A program made the translations under genes and the position numbers. The notes beneath the pieces were generated by a model. That model saw only the letters and a program-made list of their open reading frames with translations, had not been told where the DNA came from and did no database searches. Positions 35,254 through 44,435 of a DNA stretch of 64,000 bases are shown here, in pieces; positions within the stretch are counted from its first letter, which is position 1, and each line of letters starts with the position of its first letter. The DNA comes from Actinomycetospora endophytica (GTDB taxonomy: Bacteria; Actinomycetota; Actinomycetes; Mycobacteriales; Pseudonocardiaceae), in assembly GCF_021026375.1 (NCBI RefSeq), contig NZ_JAJNDB010000004.1:186001-250000 (forward strand). Reading direction: 5' to 3'.

Positions 35254-37013
35254 CCGACGCGGACGACGGCGAACGACTCCGGGGCCAGGGTCACGGCAGC
35301 TTCCGAGACGCCCGCCCCGAGCGGTGCGGCGAGGCATTCGTGGGCGCCGTCGACGGCGACCGTGCGCTCCGCGGCGGCGAGGTTGACCACCAGGCGGACG
35401 TTACCCCGGTGCAGGACCAGCGTCCGTGAACCGGGATCGGCGTCGCAGTGCACCCGGTCGAGCCGGGGGTCGGCGAGCTCCGGCTCGGCGCGGCGCAGCG
35501 CGATGAGCGAGCGGTACACCTCGAGCAGCCAGGCGTGCTGGCCCTCGTCGGGCTCGGACCAGTCGAGGCGGGACCGTTCGAAGGTCCGCGGATCGGTCGG
35601 GTCGGGCACCTCGGCCGCGCCCCAGCCGTGCTCGGCGAACTCCTCGGCCCGCCCGGTCCGCACCGCCTCCGCGAGCACCGGGTCGTCGAACCCGACGAAG
35701 AACGCCCACGGCGTCGACGCGCCCCACTCCTCGCCCATGAACAGCATCGGCGTGAACGGGGAGCAGAGCACCAGCGCCGCGCCGCAGGCCAGCAGCTCGG
35801 GGGAGCAGGTCGCGGAGAGCCGGTCGCCGGCGGCACGGTTGCCGACCTGGTCGTGGTCCTGCAGGTAGGCGAGGAACCGGTACCCGGGCGTCCGCGCGAG
35901 GTCGACCGGCCGTCCGTGCGTGCGGCCGCGGAAGCTCGACCAGGTCCCGGCGTGCACGAACGCCTCCCGCAGCACCGCCGCGAGGGTGTCGAGCCCGCCG
36001 AAGTCGACGTAGTAGCCCTGGGTCTCGCCGGTGAGCGTCGAGTGCAGCGAGTGGTGGACGTCGTCGCACCACTGCGCGTCGAGCCCGTAGCCGCCCGCCG
36101 CGCGGGGGGTGACCAGCCGCGGGTCGTTGAGGTCGGACTCCGCGATGAGCGTGCACGGCCGCCCCAGGCCGACCGCCAGCCCGTCGGCGGTCACCGCCAT
36201 CTCCTCGAGCAGGTGCGTCGCGCGGGAGTCGCGCAGCGCGTGGACGGCGTCGAGGCGCAGCGCGTCCACGCCGAAGTCGGTGAACCACATCGCGAGGTTC
36301 TCGAGGATGTAGGCGCGCACGGTGTCGGATCCGGCGCCGTCGAGGTTGAGCGACGGGCCCCAGACGTTCGTCCCGAGGAAGTACGGCCCGAACCGGTCGA
36401 GGTAGGCCCCGGACGGGCCGAGGTGGTTGTAGACGACGTCGAGGACGACGGCCAGCCCCCGCTCGTGGCAGGCCGCGACGAAGCGCCGGAACCCGTCCGG
36501 GCCGCCGTAGTTCTCGGTGACCGCGAACCACAGCACGCCGTCGTAGCCCCAGCCGCGGGTGCCGTCGAACGCGTTGACCGGCAGCACCTCGACGTGGGTG
36601 ATCCCCAGCTCGGCGAGGTGGTCCAGGCGCTCGGCGGCGGCGTCGAAGGTGCCGCCGGGGGTGAACGTCCCGACGTGCAGCTCGTAGATCACCGCGCCCG
36701 GCAGGCCCCGGCCGGTCCAGGCGGAGTCGTGGTGGGCCGGCGCGGTCGCCGGGTCCCACACCCGCGACGCCGCGTGGACCCCGGCGGGCTGCCACCGCGA
36801 GCGCGGGTCGGGCAGCGGGTCGGCGCCGTCGAGGGCGTAGGCGTAGTCGCTGCCGTGGCCGGCGCCGTCGACGTGGGCACGCCACCAGCCGGTGTCCTCC
36901 CTGGTCATCGGGTGCGCCGTCCCGTCGACGACGACCGCCACCGAGCCCGCCGCGGGTGCCCACACCGCGAACGTCCCGTCCGTGCCCAGCCCGCCGGAGC
37001 CCGCCGTCGTCAT
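35250..37013 (-). CDS. treZ: Malto-oligosyltrehalose trehalohydrolase TreZ
   Basis: 587 residues, GH13. The N-terminal beta domain (FAVWAPAAGSVAVVVDG) is followed by the barrel: LDVVYNHLGPSGAYLDRFGPYF, FGVDALRLDAVHAL with the nucleophile Asp (about 256), LIAESDLNDPRL with the acid Glu, and YLQDHDQVGNRA with the third Asp. It releases trehalose from maltooligosyltrehalose made by TreY. ATG 37013 has CGGAGC directly upstream; ATG 37025 is possible. The partners treY and treX lie 7.4 kb away at 44.4-49.1 kb rather than adjacent. It heads an operon with the SGNH and AT3 genes. Confidence 0.95.
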   Translation of the reverse strand: MTTAGSGGLGTDGTFAVWAPAAGSVAVVVDGTAHPMTREDTGWWRAHVDGAGHGSDYAYALDGADPLPDPRSRWQPAGVHAASRVWDPATAPAHHDSAWTGRGLPGAVIYELHVGTFTPGGTFDAAAERLDHLAELGITHVEVLPVNAFDGTRGWGYDGVLWFAVTENYGGPDGFRRFVAACHERGLAVVLDVVYNHLGPSGAYLDRFGPYFLGTNVWGPSLNLDGAGSDTVRAYILENLAMWFTDFGVDALRLDAVHALRDSRATHLLEEMAVTADGLAVGLGRPCTLIAESDLNDPRLVTPRAAGGYGLDAQWCDDVHHSLHSTLTGETQGYYVDFGGLDTLAAVLREAFVHAGTWSSFRGRTHGRPVDLARTPGYRFLAYLQDHDQVGNRAAGDRLSATCSPELLACGAALVLCSPFTPMLFMGEEWGASTPWAFFVGFDDPVLAEAVRTGRAEEFAEHGWGAAEVPDPTDPRTFERSRLDWSEPDEGQHAWLLEVYRSLIALRRAEPELADPRLDRVHCDADPGSRTLVLHRGNVRLVVNLAAAERTVAVDGAHECLAAPLGAGVSEAAVTLAPESFAVVRVG

Positions 37014-37131
37014 GCTCCGGATCATCCCGTCGTGGGCCCGACACCGCGAACGCGCTGCACCGGCGCGCCGCCGGGTAGCGTCTCCTCCACGCTCAGGGAG
37101 CTCGACAGCAGCCGGCCGAACGGAAGTCCCG

Positions 37132-40100
37132 ATGTCGCAGACGGGAGATGCGCCGATCCCGGACGGCGTGGACCCGATCTTCGCGGGCCGGGGCGGGGTC
37201 GCCCGCGACATGGCGGCCGTCGACTGGGCCGCGACCCCGATCGGCCCGCCGTCGCAGTGGCCCCAGCCGCTGCGCGACGTGGTGCGCGTGCTGCTGACCT
37301 CGCGCTTCGCCATGTGGATGGCGTGGGGCCCCGAGCTGACGATGTTCTACAACGACGCCTACCGGCACGCCACGCTCCGGCGGAAGCATCCCTGGGCCCT
37401 GGGGCGGCCGTTCGACGAGGTCTGGGCCGAGGTCCGGGACGAGGTCGGCCCGCAGGTCCGCTCGGTGCTCGAGGACGGCGAGGCCACGTGGAACGAGGAC
37501 CTGCTCCTCTTCCTGGAGCGCGACGGCTGGCCCGAGGAGAGCTACCACACCTTCTCCTACAGCCCCCTCCACGACGAGGACGGCCGGGTGAAGGGCCTGC
37601 TCTGCGTGGTCGCCGAGACCACCGAGCGGGTGCTCGCCGAGCGCCGGATGGCCTTCCTGCGCGACCTGGCGACGGCGATGACCTCCGCCCGCTCGATCGA
37701 GGACGTCGCCGGTGCGGCCCGCGAGGTGCTCGGCGGCGGCATCCGGGACCTGCCGTTCGGCCTGGTGTACCTGCTCGACGGGGGAGCGGGCCGGACCGCG
37801 CGGCTCACCGCGGCGGTCGGGGTCGACCCCGACGGGCCCGCCGCGCCGACGACCCTCGAGCTCGGCCTCGCCGCCGACGCGTGGCCCGCGACGGGGGTCC
37901 TCCCGACGACGACGGTGCTGCCGCTCGACGACTCCGCCGCGCTCGAGGACTGCGACCGGGTCGCCGTCGTCCCGCTCTCCCCGGCCACGACCTCCGGGGA
38001 GGAGATCGGGCTGCTGGTGGTCGGGCTCTCGCGCTACCTGGCCTTCGACGAGCGCTACCGCGACTTCGTCGACCTCGTGGCCGGCCAGGTCACCGCCGGG
38101 GTGATCGACGCGCGTGCCGCCGAGGCCGACCGTCGGCGGGCGGAGGGGCTCGCCGAGGTCGACCGGGCCCGCCGGCGGTTCTTCGCCGACGCCAGCCATG
38201 AGCTGCGCACCCCGTTGACACTCGTCGCGGGCCCGGTCGACGACCTGCTCGCCGACGGCGAGGTCGACCCGGTGCGCTGGCGGGCCGAGCTCGAGGTCGT
38301 CGCCCGCAACACCCGGCGGCTCGCCCGCGTCGTCAACGACCTGCTGGAGGTCTCCCGACTGCAGGCGGGCGGGGTCGAACAGCACGGCGAGGTGGTCGAT
38401 CTCGCGCGGCTGACCAGCGAGGTCGCGGGGATGGTGGCCTCGGCGATCGAACGGGCCGGGCTGGAGTACGTCGTCCGGGCGCCGTCCGAGCCCCTCCCGG
38501 TGGCCATCGGCCGGGACGGCTGGGAGCGCATCGTCCTCAACCTCGTCGTCAACGCCCTGAAGTACACCCGCGAGGGCCGGGTCGAGGTGCTGCTGCACCG
38601 CGACGGGGACCGGGCGGTGCTCACCGTGTCCGACACCGGGATCGGGATCGCCGCGCAGGAGCTGCCCAAGCTGTTCGACCGGTTCCACCGGGTCGACGGC
38701 GGGTGGGCCCGGTCGGCGGAGGGCAGCGGCATCGGGCTCGCCCTGGTCCACGAGATCACGACCCACCACGGCGGCGAGGCCGCGGTGACCAGCGAGCCCG
38801 GCGTCGGCACCACGTTCACCGTCGAGCTGCCCGTGGCGGCCCAGGCCCCGGAGCAGGCCGCCGGGCCCGCGGAGCCCGGGGGCCGGACCCGGGCGCTCAT
38901 GGACGAGGCGTCGCGCTGGGTCCCCGAGGAGGCCTCGGCGGCGGCGGAGGCCCCGTCGCGCCCCGAGGTGCCCCACGACGGCGAGGTGGCCGGCCGGGTG
39001 CTCGTCGCCGACGACAACGCCGACATGCGCGCCTACGTCGCCCGGCTGCTCGAGCCGCGGTGCACCGTGATCACGGTCGCCGACGGCGGGGCGGCGCTGG
39101 CGAGAGCCCTGGCCGACCCGCCGGACATGGTCGTCACCGACGTCGTCATGCCGGGGCGCAGCGGCCTCGAGCTGCTCGCCGCCCTGCGGGCCGACCCCCG
39201 CACCGCGCGGATCCCGGTGCTGCTGCTCTCCGCGCGCGCCGGGGAGGAGGACGCCGTCGAGGGGCTCGCCGCGCAGGCCGACGACTACCTCGTGAAGCCG
39301 TTCTCCGCCGCCGAGCTGCAGGCGCGGGTCGCGGCCCATCTCCAGCTCGGGCGCGCCCGGCGCGAGGCGGAGGCCCGCTTCAGCGCGGTGGCCGACCTGG
39401 CGCCGGTGATGATCTGGGTGGCCGGCCCGGACGGGTCGCGGCTGTTCCTCAACGCCGGGTGGTCCCGGTTCACCGGTCTCGACCCCGCCGACGAGCTGGG
39501 CCACGGCTGGTTCGACGGCGTCCACCCCGACGACCGCGCGACCTACCGCACGACCGCCGAGCGCGGCCGCGGCCGGCGCGAGGGCTGGGAGGTCGACTAC
39601 CGGCTCCGGCACGCCGACGGCACGTACCATCGGGTCGTCGAGCAGGCCGTCCCGGTTCCCGGGCCCGGCGGCGACGACGGCGGGGGCGTGGCCTCCGGCT
39701 GGGTCGGCAGCTGCGTGGACGTGCACGCCCGGCTGCGCGACGCCGACCGCGCGAAACTGCTCGCCGCGGTCGGCGAGGCGATGGAGGGCTCGGAGACCGT
39801 CCCGGAGCGGCTGGCCGAGCTGGTGCGGGTGCTGCGCGACGCCCGGCTGGGCGACCACGTGAGCGTCGCCGATCCCGGACCCGGCGTCCGCCGGGAGGAC
39901 GGCACCCACCGGATCCGGCGGCCGCTGGTGGTCCGGGGCCGGACGGTGGCGGTCCTCGAGATCGAGCGGGACCCGTCGTCAGAGCCGTGGTCGTCGGACG
40001 ACCGCACCCTGGCCGACGAGGTCGTCGTGCGGACGATGCCCGCGCTCGAGAACGCTCTGCTGCGGACCGAGGAGCGCGTCGCCGGCCAGCGCCTGGCCCT

Positions 40101-42051
40101 CGTGCACCACGCGACGGCGGCGTTCTCCGCGGCGGCCACCCCGTCGGAGGTGGCCGAGGTGGCCGCGACCCACGTGGAGCAGCTGCTGGGACCCGCGCTG
40201 GAGTGCGGTGTCTTCGAGTACGACGAGGCCACCCGGCAGCTCTCGGTGCTCACCCGCCGGCCCCCCGAGCGCGATCCGCGCTCGAGCGGGGACGTGCAGT
40301 CGGTCGACGTCGACTCGATCCTGACCCGGGCGGTCCGCGACGCGCACGCCGTCTGGGTCCACGAGCCCGTGCCCGGGGAGTCGCCCGACGAGCAGGACGC
40401 CTCGCTGGTGGCCCTGCTGCGTGCGCGGGGGATGACGAAGGCCGTGTCGCTGCCGCTGATCGCGGCGGGTCGGGTCATCGGGGCGCTGGGCGTCGGGTTC
40501 ACCGGCCGCGGCCGCCTCGACGACGGCGAGCGGACGACGCTGCAGGCGCTGGCCGAGCCCTGCGGGGTGGCGCTCGACCGGGCCCGGCTCTACCGCGCCG
40601 AGCACGAGATCGCCCAGACGCTGCAGCGATCGCTGCTGCCCCAGGCGCTCCCCGAGGTCGCGCGGCTGCCGATCGCGGTGCGCTACGTGCCCGGCGCGGT
40701 CGGCACCTCGGCGGGCGGCGACTGGTACGACGTCGTCGAGGTCGACGACACCCACGTGGCCGTCGTCGTCGGCGACGTCGTGGGCCAGGGCACTGCCGCG
40801 GCGGCCGTCATGGGGCAGCTGCGGACCGCGCTGTCGGGCTACCTGCTCGCCGGGCACGGGCCGGGGCCCGCCCTCGACCTGCTCGACGGGCTCGTCGCCC
40901 GCGTCCCCGGGGCCCGGGCGTCCACCGCGGTGTGCCTCGTCGTGGACACCGTGACCGGGGACGTGCGCTGGTCGCGGGCGGGCCACCTCCCGGCGCTGCT
41001 CGTGCCCACGGACGGCGAGCCGCGACTGCTGACCGACCCCGCCGGGCACGGCCCGCTGCTCGGACTCGCCCACACCCGCTCCGACCCCCGCACCGAGGGC
41101 ACGACGACGATCACCCCCGGGGCCTCGCTGGTGCTCTACACCGACGGCCTCGTGGAGCGCCGGCGCGAGTCGCTCGACGAGGGACTGGACCGGCTGGTCG
41201 CGGTGACCGCGGCGTGCGAGGACCGGACGCCCGAGGGCATGGCCTCCGCGCTGCTCGCCGGGCTCGCCCCCGCCGAGGCCATCGACGACGTGGCGGTCGT
41301 CGTCGTCCGGCTGGCCCCGGCGCCGCTGGAGATCCGGTTGGCCGCCGACCCCGCCCGGCTCGGGCCGCTGCGCCGGACCGTGCGGTCGTGGGCGCGGGAG
41401 GCCGGGGTCGGCGAGGACGTCCTCGAGGACCTGCAGCTGGCGCTCGGGGAGGCGGCCACCAACGCCGTCGAGCACGCCTACGGGCCGGTCCCGCCCCGGG
41501 GATCCGAGGTGGTCGTGCGGATCGCGACCCGGGCCGACGGCGGTGTCGCCGTCCGCGTCCGCGACCGCGGCTCGTGGCGGCGGGCCGCCCCCGACCCGGG
41601 CCACCGGGGCCGGGGCCTGATGCTCATCCGGGCGCTCGCCACCGACGTCGTCGTGCAGGGCGGGTCCGACGGCACCGTGGTCATGTTCACGGTCCCGGCG
41701 GCGCGCAACGGTCGCGCCGACGGCGAGCCGGTGGGGCAGGAGGCCCCGGTCGAGCGCACGGTGCGGATGGAGACGGTCGCCGACCCGGACGGACTCGTCG
41801 TGCGGCTGACGGGCGACCTCGACCTCGCCGGCGCCGACGAGGCCCGGCGCCTGGTCGAGCAGCGCCCGCCGGACGGGCCGTGGACCCTCGACGTCACCGG
41901 GGTCGGGTACCTCGCGAGCGCCGGGGTCGGCCTGCTGCTCGAGGCGGCCGAGCGCGGCGCCGAGCTGGTCCTGCCCGAGAGCGGGCCCGCGGCCCGGGTG
42001 CTGGCGCTCAGCGGACTGGCGGCGGCGCCCCGCGTGACCGGGCAGGCCTGA
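37132..42051 (+). CDS. Giant hybrid sensor kinase / PP2C phosphatase / STAS protein
   Basis: 1639 residues. Order seen: PAS (about 30-165), GAF (175-330), HisKA with FFADASHELRTPL (phospho-His 356), HATPase_c (455-560; NLVVNALKY, DTGIGI, GSGIGLALV), receiver (620-735; phospho-Asp 670 in VVTDVVMPG, YLVKPF), PAS (745-865), GAF-type regions (870-1160), SpoIIE/PP2C phosphatase (1170-1385; GGDWYDVV with metal Asp 1197, VVGDVVGQG), RsbW-like ATPase (1390-1525; GEAATNAVEHAYG, Asn 1444) and STAS (1545-1639; YLASAGVG). All active residues appear intact except that the usual phospho-Ser of SpoIIAA-type STAS is Ala. No membrane segment. It probably links a phosphorelay to sigma-factor partner switching. 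ATG start; treZ is divergent. Confidence 0.9.
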   Translation: MSQTGDAPIPDGVDPIFAGRGGVARDMAAVDWAATPIGPPSQWPQPLRDVVRVLLTSRFAMWMAWGPELTMFYNDAYRHATLRRKHPWALGRPFDEVWAEVRDEVGPQVRSVLEDGEATWNEDLLLFLERDGWPEESYHTFSYSPLHDEDGRVKGLLCVVAETTERVLAERRMAFLRDLATAMTSARSIEDVAGAAREVLGGGIRDLPFGLVYLLDGGAGRTARLTAAVGVDPDGPAAPTTLELGLAADAWPATGVLPTTTVLPLDDSAALEDCDRVAVVPLSPATTSGEEIGLLVVGLSRYLAFDERYRDFVDLVAGQVTAGVIDARAAEADRRRAEGLAEVDRARRRFFADASHELRTPLTLVAGPVDDLLADGEVDPVRWRAELEVVARNTRRLARVVNDLLEVSRLQAGGVEQHGEVVDLARLTSEVAGMVASAIERAGLEYVVRAPSEPLPVAIGRDGWERIVLNLVVNALKYTREGRVEVLLHRDGDRAVLTVSDTGIGIAAQELPKLFDRFHRVDGGWARSAEGSGIGLALVHEITTHHGGEAAVTSEPGVGTTFTVELPVAAQAPEQAAGPAEPGGRTRALMDEASRWVPEEASAAAEAPSRPEVPHDGEVAGRVLVADDNADMRAYVARLLEPRCTVITVADGGAALARALADPPDMVVTDVVMPGRSGLELLAALRADPRTARIPVLLLSARAGEEDAVEGLAAQADDYLVKPFSAAELQARVAAHLQLGRARREAEARFSAVADLAPVMIWVAGPDGSRLFLNAGWSRFTGLDPADELGHGWFDGVHPDDRATYRTTAERGRGRREGWEVDYRLRHADGTYHRVVEQAVPVPGPGGDDGGGVASGWVGSCVDVHARLRDADRAKLLAAVGEAMEGSETVPERLAELVRVLRDARLGDHVSVADPGPGVRREDGTHRIRRPLVVRGRTVAVLEIERDPSSEPWSSDDRTLADEVVVRTMPALENALLRTEERVAGQRLALVHHATAAFSAAATPSEVAEVAATHVEQLLGPALECGVFEYDEATRQLSVLTRRPPERDPRSSGDVQSVDVDSILTRAVRDAHAVWVHEPVPGESPDEQDASLVALLRARGMTKAVSLPLIAAGRVIGALGVGFTGRGRLDDGERTTLQALAEPCGVALDRARLYRAEHEIAQTLQRSLLPQALPEVARLPIAVRYVPGAVGTSAGGDWYDVVEVDDTHVAVVVGDVVGQGTAAAAVMGQLRTALSGYLLAGHGPGPALDLLDGLVARVPGARASTAVCLVVDTVTGDVRWSRAGHLPALLVPTDGEPRLLTDPAGHGPLLGLAHTRSDPRTEGTTTITPGASLVLYTDGLVERRRESLDEGLDRLVAVTAACEDRTPEGMASALLAGLAPAEAIDDVAVVVVRLAPAPLEIRLAADPARLGPLRRTVRSWAREAGVGEDVLEDLQLALGEAATNAVEHAYGPVPPRGSEVVVRIATRADGGVAVRVRDRGSWRRAAPDPGHRGRGLMLIRALATDVVVQGGSDGTVVMFTVPAARNGRADGEPVGQEAPVERTVRMETVADPDGLVVRLTGDLDLAGADEARRLVEQRPPDGPWTLDVTGVGYLASAGVGLLLEAAERGAELVLPESGPAARVLALSGLAAAPRVTGQA

Positions 42052-42093
42052 CGGTCCTGTTCCGGACGGTCGTGCAGTGGGCACCCGGCACCC

Positions 42094-43137
42094 ATGGAGT
42101 ACCGCCAGCTCGGCCGGTCGGGACTGAAGGTCTCGACGATGACCATGGGGACGATGACCTTCGGCGGCGAGGGAGGCTTCGCCAACGTCGGGAACACCGA
42201 CATCGACGAGGCACGCCGGCTCATCGACGTCTGCCTGGAGCGCGGGGTCAACCTGATCGACACCGCCGACATCTACTCGCAGGGCACCTCGGAGCGGATC
42301 GTCGGCGAGGCCGTGAAGGGCCGCCGCGACGACACCCTGATCGCCACCAAGGTCCGGATGCCGATGGGCGACGGGCCGAACGACGCCGGGCTCTCCCGCG
42401 AGCACATCGTGCGCGGGTGCGAGGACTCGTTGCGCCGCCTCGGCGTCGACCACATCGACCTGTACCAGGTGCACGCCTGGGACGGCGTGACCCCGCTCGA
42501 GGAGACCCTCGAGGCGCTGGACACACTGGTCCGCAAGGGCAAGGTCCGCTACATCGGCTGCTCGAACTACTCGGCCTGGCACCTGATGAAGGCGCTCGGC
42601 GTGTCGGCGCTGACCGAGACCCAGCGGTTCGTCTCCCAGCAGATCCACTACACGCTGCAGGCCCGCGAGGCCGAGTACGAGCTGATCCCGGCGACGATCG
42701 ACCAGGGCCTCGGCGTGCTCGTCTGGTCGCCGCTGGCCGGTGGGCTGCTCTCCGGCAAGTTCCGCCGCGGCAAGGACGCCCCGGAGACCTCCCGCCACCT
42801 CACGCAGTGGGACGAGCCGCCGGTGCGCGACCAGGAGAAGCTCTACGACATCGTCGAGACCGCGGTGCAGATCGGCGAGGCGCACGGCGTGTCCGCGGCC
42901 CAGGTCTCGCTCGCGTGGCTGCTGGCGAAGCCGGGGGTGACGTCGCTGGTGGTCGGCGCCCGCAACGAGGACCAGCTGGCCGACAACCTGGCCGCGGCGG
43001 AGCTCTCGCTGTCCGACGACGAGGTGGCCCGGCTCGACGAGGTGTCCGCGCCGCCGCTGCTCTACCCCTACTGGCACCAGCGCAAGACGGCGGCCGACCG
43101 CCTCTCGCCGGCCGATCGGACGCTCCTGGGTGGCTGA
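42094..43137 (+). CDS. Aldo/keto reductase
   Basis: 347 residues, a TIM-barrel NADPH reductase. YRQLGRSGLKVSTMTMGTMTFG opens the fold. The catalytic tetrad is visible as Asp and Tyr in DTADIYSQG, Lys in IATKVRMP and His in DLYQVHAWD. The NADP-binding loop lies in SSLVVGARNEDQLADN-like VTSLVVGARNEDQLADNL (about 285-302). Best match is the AKR11/12-like bacterial group; substrate unknown. It lies 42 bp after the giant sensor, probably with a separate promoter, and its 3' end is followed by the palindrome at 43.1 kb. Confidence 0.92.
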   Translation: MEYRQLGRSGLKVSTMTMGTMTFGGEGGFANVGNTDIDEARRLIDVCLERGVNLIDTADIYSQGTSERIVGEAVKGRRDDTLIATKVRMPMGDGPNDAGLSREHIVRGCEDSLRRLGVDHIDLYQVHAWDGVTPLEETLEALDTLVRKGKVRYIGCSNYSAWHLMKALGVSALTETQRFVSQQIHYTLQAREAEYELIPATIDQGLGVLVWSPLAGGLLSGKFRRGKDAPETSRHLTQWDEPPVRDQEKLYDIVETAVQIGEAHGVSAAQVSLAWLLAKPGVTSLVVGARNEDQLADNLAAAELSLSDDEVARLDEVSAPPLLYPYWHQRKTAADRLSPADRTLLGG

Positions 43138-43144
43138 CGGCTCA

Positions 43145-43197
43145 TGAGCACTCATTGACGCCATGGCGTCAGTGAGTGCTCACGGGCGCGGAGCGTC
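43145..43197. repeat. Dispersed palindrome family, copy at 43.2 kb
   Basis: TGAGCACTCATTGACGCC (43145-43162) and its complement (43165-43182) have one mismatch. The right flank CGGGCGCGGAGCGTCC matches that of the 31.2-kb and 4.6-kb copies. It lies 7 bp after the aldo/keto reductase stop. Confidence 0.75.
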
Positions 43198-43263
43198 CGA
43201 CCCCTGCGACGTCACACCGTTCTCATCCGTCATCCTGGGGACGGCGACGTCGGTGGAGGTGAC

Positions 43264-43482
43264 GTGGTGGCAGCCGGGCCCGGGACACGCGCCCCGTCGG
43301 CGCGTGCGACGCAGAAGCGGGCGCAGCACGAGACGAACAAGCGGCTCATCGTCGAGACGACGGCGTGGATCACGGCGATCGCCGCCGCGTTGACCGTCGG
43401 TCTCATGGCCGGGATCTCGGCGACCGCCACCGCACCGGACGTCCCCCGCGTCACACCCGTCGAGTACCAGTACTCCCGCTGA
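43264..43482 (+). CDS. Small membrane protein upstream of the ferric-reductase-like gene
   Basis: 72 residues: a basic N-terminus (ARATQKRAQHETNKRLIVET), one membrane segment (AWITAIAAALTVGLMAGISA, about 34-53) and a short tail. No known family. GTG start with GGAGG 6 nt upstream; the stop is 4 bp before the next start, so the two are an operon. It may be a small subunit or assembly partner of the haem protein that follows. Confidence 0.65.
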   Translation: MVAAGPGTRAPSARATQKRAQHETNKRLIVETTAWITAIAAALTVGLMAGISATATAPDVPRVTPVEYQYSR

Positions 43483-43486
43483 CACC

Positions 43487-44365
43487 GTGCTCCAGCTCTG
43501 GTTCGTCTCCCGTGCCCTCGGCGCGATGGCGCTGCTGCTGCTCAGCCTCGTCATCGTGCTGGGCATCCTGCACAACACCTCGGTCGTCAAGAACGCCGAG
43601 CTCGGGCTGCCCCGGTTCGTGCTGGTGGCGCTGCACCGCAACCTGTCGCTGATCAGCGTCGTCTTCATCGCGCTGCACGTGATCACGGTGATCGTCACCG
43701 ACTACGTGCACCTGCGCGTGGTCGACGTGTTCGTCCCCGGCATCGCGGCATTCAACCCGGTCGCCGCCGCGTTCGGCACCGTCGCGACCGACCTGACCCT
43801 CGCGATCGTGCTCACGTCGATGCTGCGCTCGCGGTTGTCGCGGCGGGTGTGGTTCTGGGTGCACTGGACGTCGTACCTGTGCTGGCCGATCACGGTGGTG
43901 CACGCGGTGCTCAACGCGTCCTTCCGCGGGACGACCTGGTGGACGCTCGCGGTCCCGCTGATCTCGATGGTCGCGATCATCGTCGCCCTGGTCTACCGGC
44001 GCCGGGACCGCCGTCGGGTGGGGGTGCCGGTCGCCGAGCGCGGGAAGGTCACCGACGTGGCCATCAAGCAGGTGACGGGCGAGCTCCCGATCGCCCGGCC
44101 CGCCCCCCGCGCCGAGGACCTCGAGGCGGCGACGGAGGTCATGGCCCCCGCGTCGCCGGTATCTGCCCATCCGGTGCCTGCCCCGGGCCGGCACCAGGCA
44201 GGCCCGGGTCCCGGTGCGCTGCCGGCCGGTGCTGACGCGAGCCACGGTGGTCGGCATCGGCCGGCGGACGACGCCCTCGACGCGGAGACCGAGACGATCC
44301 GCGCCGTCGAGCGCCGTCCCTCCCCGGGGGTCGTGCCGCTCGAGCCACGGTCGACTCGCCGCTGA
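43487..44365 (+). CDS. Ferric-reductase-like transmembrane haem protein
   Basis: 292 residues with six membrane segments (about 5-165). Paired histidines in VALHRNLSLISVVFIALHVI (about 44-63) and in WFWVHWTSYLCWPITVVHAV (about 123-142) match the bis-haem arrangement of the ferric reductase/NADPH oxidase membrane domain. The C-terminal 120 residues are a hydrophilic Pro/Ala/His tail; no FAD/NAD domain is present, so an outside electron donor is needed. GTG start 4 bp after the small membrane protein gene. It may reduce metals or protein methionines, as MsrQ does; this is an inference. Confidence 0.75.
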   Translation: MLQLWFVSRALGAMALLLLSLVIVLGILHNTSVVKNAELGLPRFVLVALHRNLSLISVVFIALHVITVIVTDYVHLRVVDVFVPGIAAFNPVAAAFGTVATDLTLAIVLTSMLRSRLSRRVWFWVHWTSYLCWPITVVHAVLNASFRGTTWWTLAVPLISMVAIIVALVYRRRDRRRVGVPVAERGKVTDVAIKQVTGELPIARPAPRAEDLEAATEVMAPASPVSAHPVPAPGRHQAGPGPGALPAGADASHGGRHRPADDALDAETETIRAVERRPSPGVVPLEPRSTRR

Positions 44366-44383
44366 GCGGCCGGCTGCCCCGTT

Positions 44384-44408
44384 CTGAGCGAAGGGCACCT
44401 TCGCTCAG
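44384..44408. terminator. Hairpin between convergent genes
   Basis: CTGAGCGAAGG (44384-44394) and CCTTCGCTCAG (44398-44408) pair perfectly around GCA. Outer arms GCTGCCCC / GGGGCAGC add a second stem. It serves the ferric-reductase-like gene and treY from both sides. Confidence 0.75.
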
Positions 44409-44435
44409 TACGGGACAGGGCGGGGCAGCGCCGGG

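Noticed and set aside
35250-37313. Extended treZ start near 37313
   Set aside because: The extra N-terminus crosses the start of the divergent sensor gene and lacks TreZ similarity; the family N-terminus begins at 37013.
31172-43197. Insertion sequences or MITEs at the palindromes
   Set aside because: No target-site duplication or transposase is seen; the elements sit at gene ends and fit terminators better, though a copied origin is left open as a finding.
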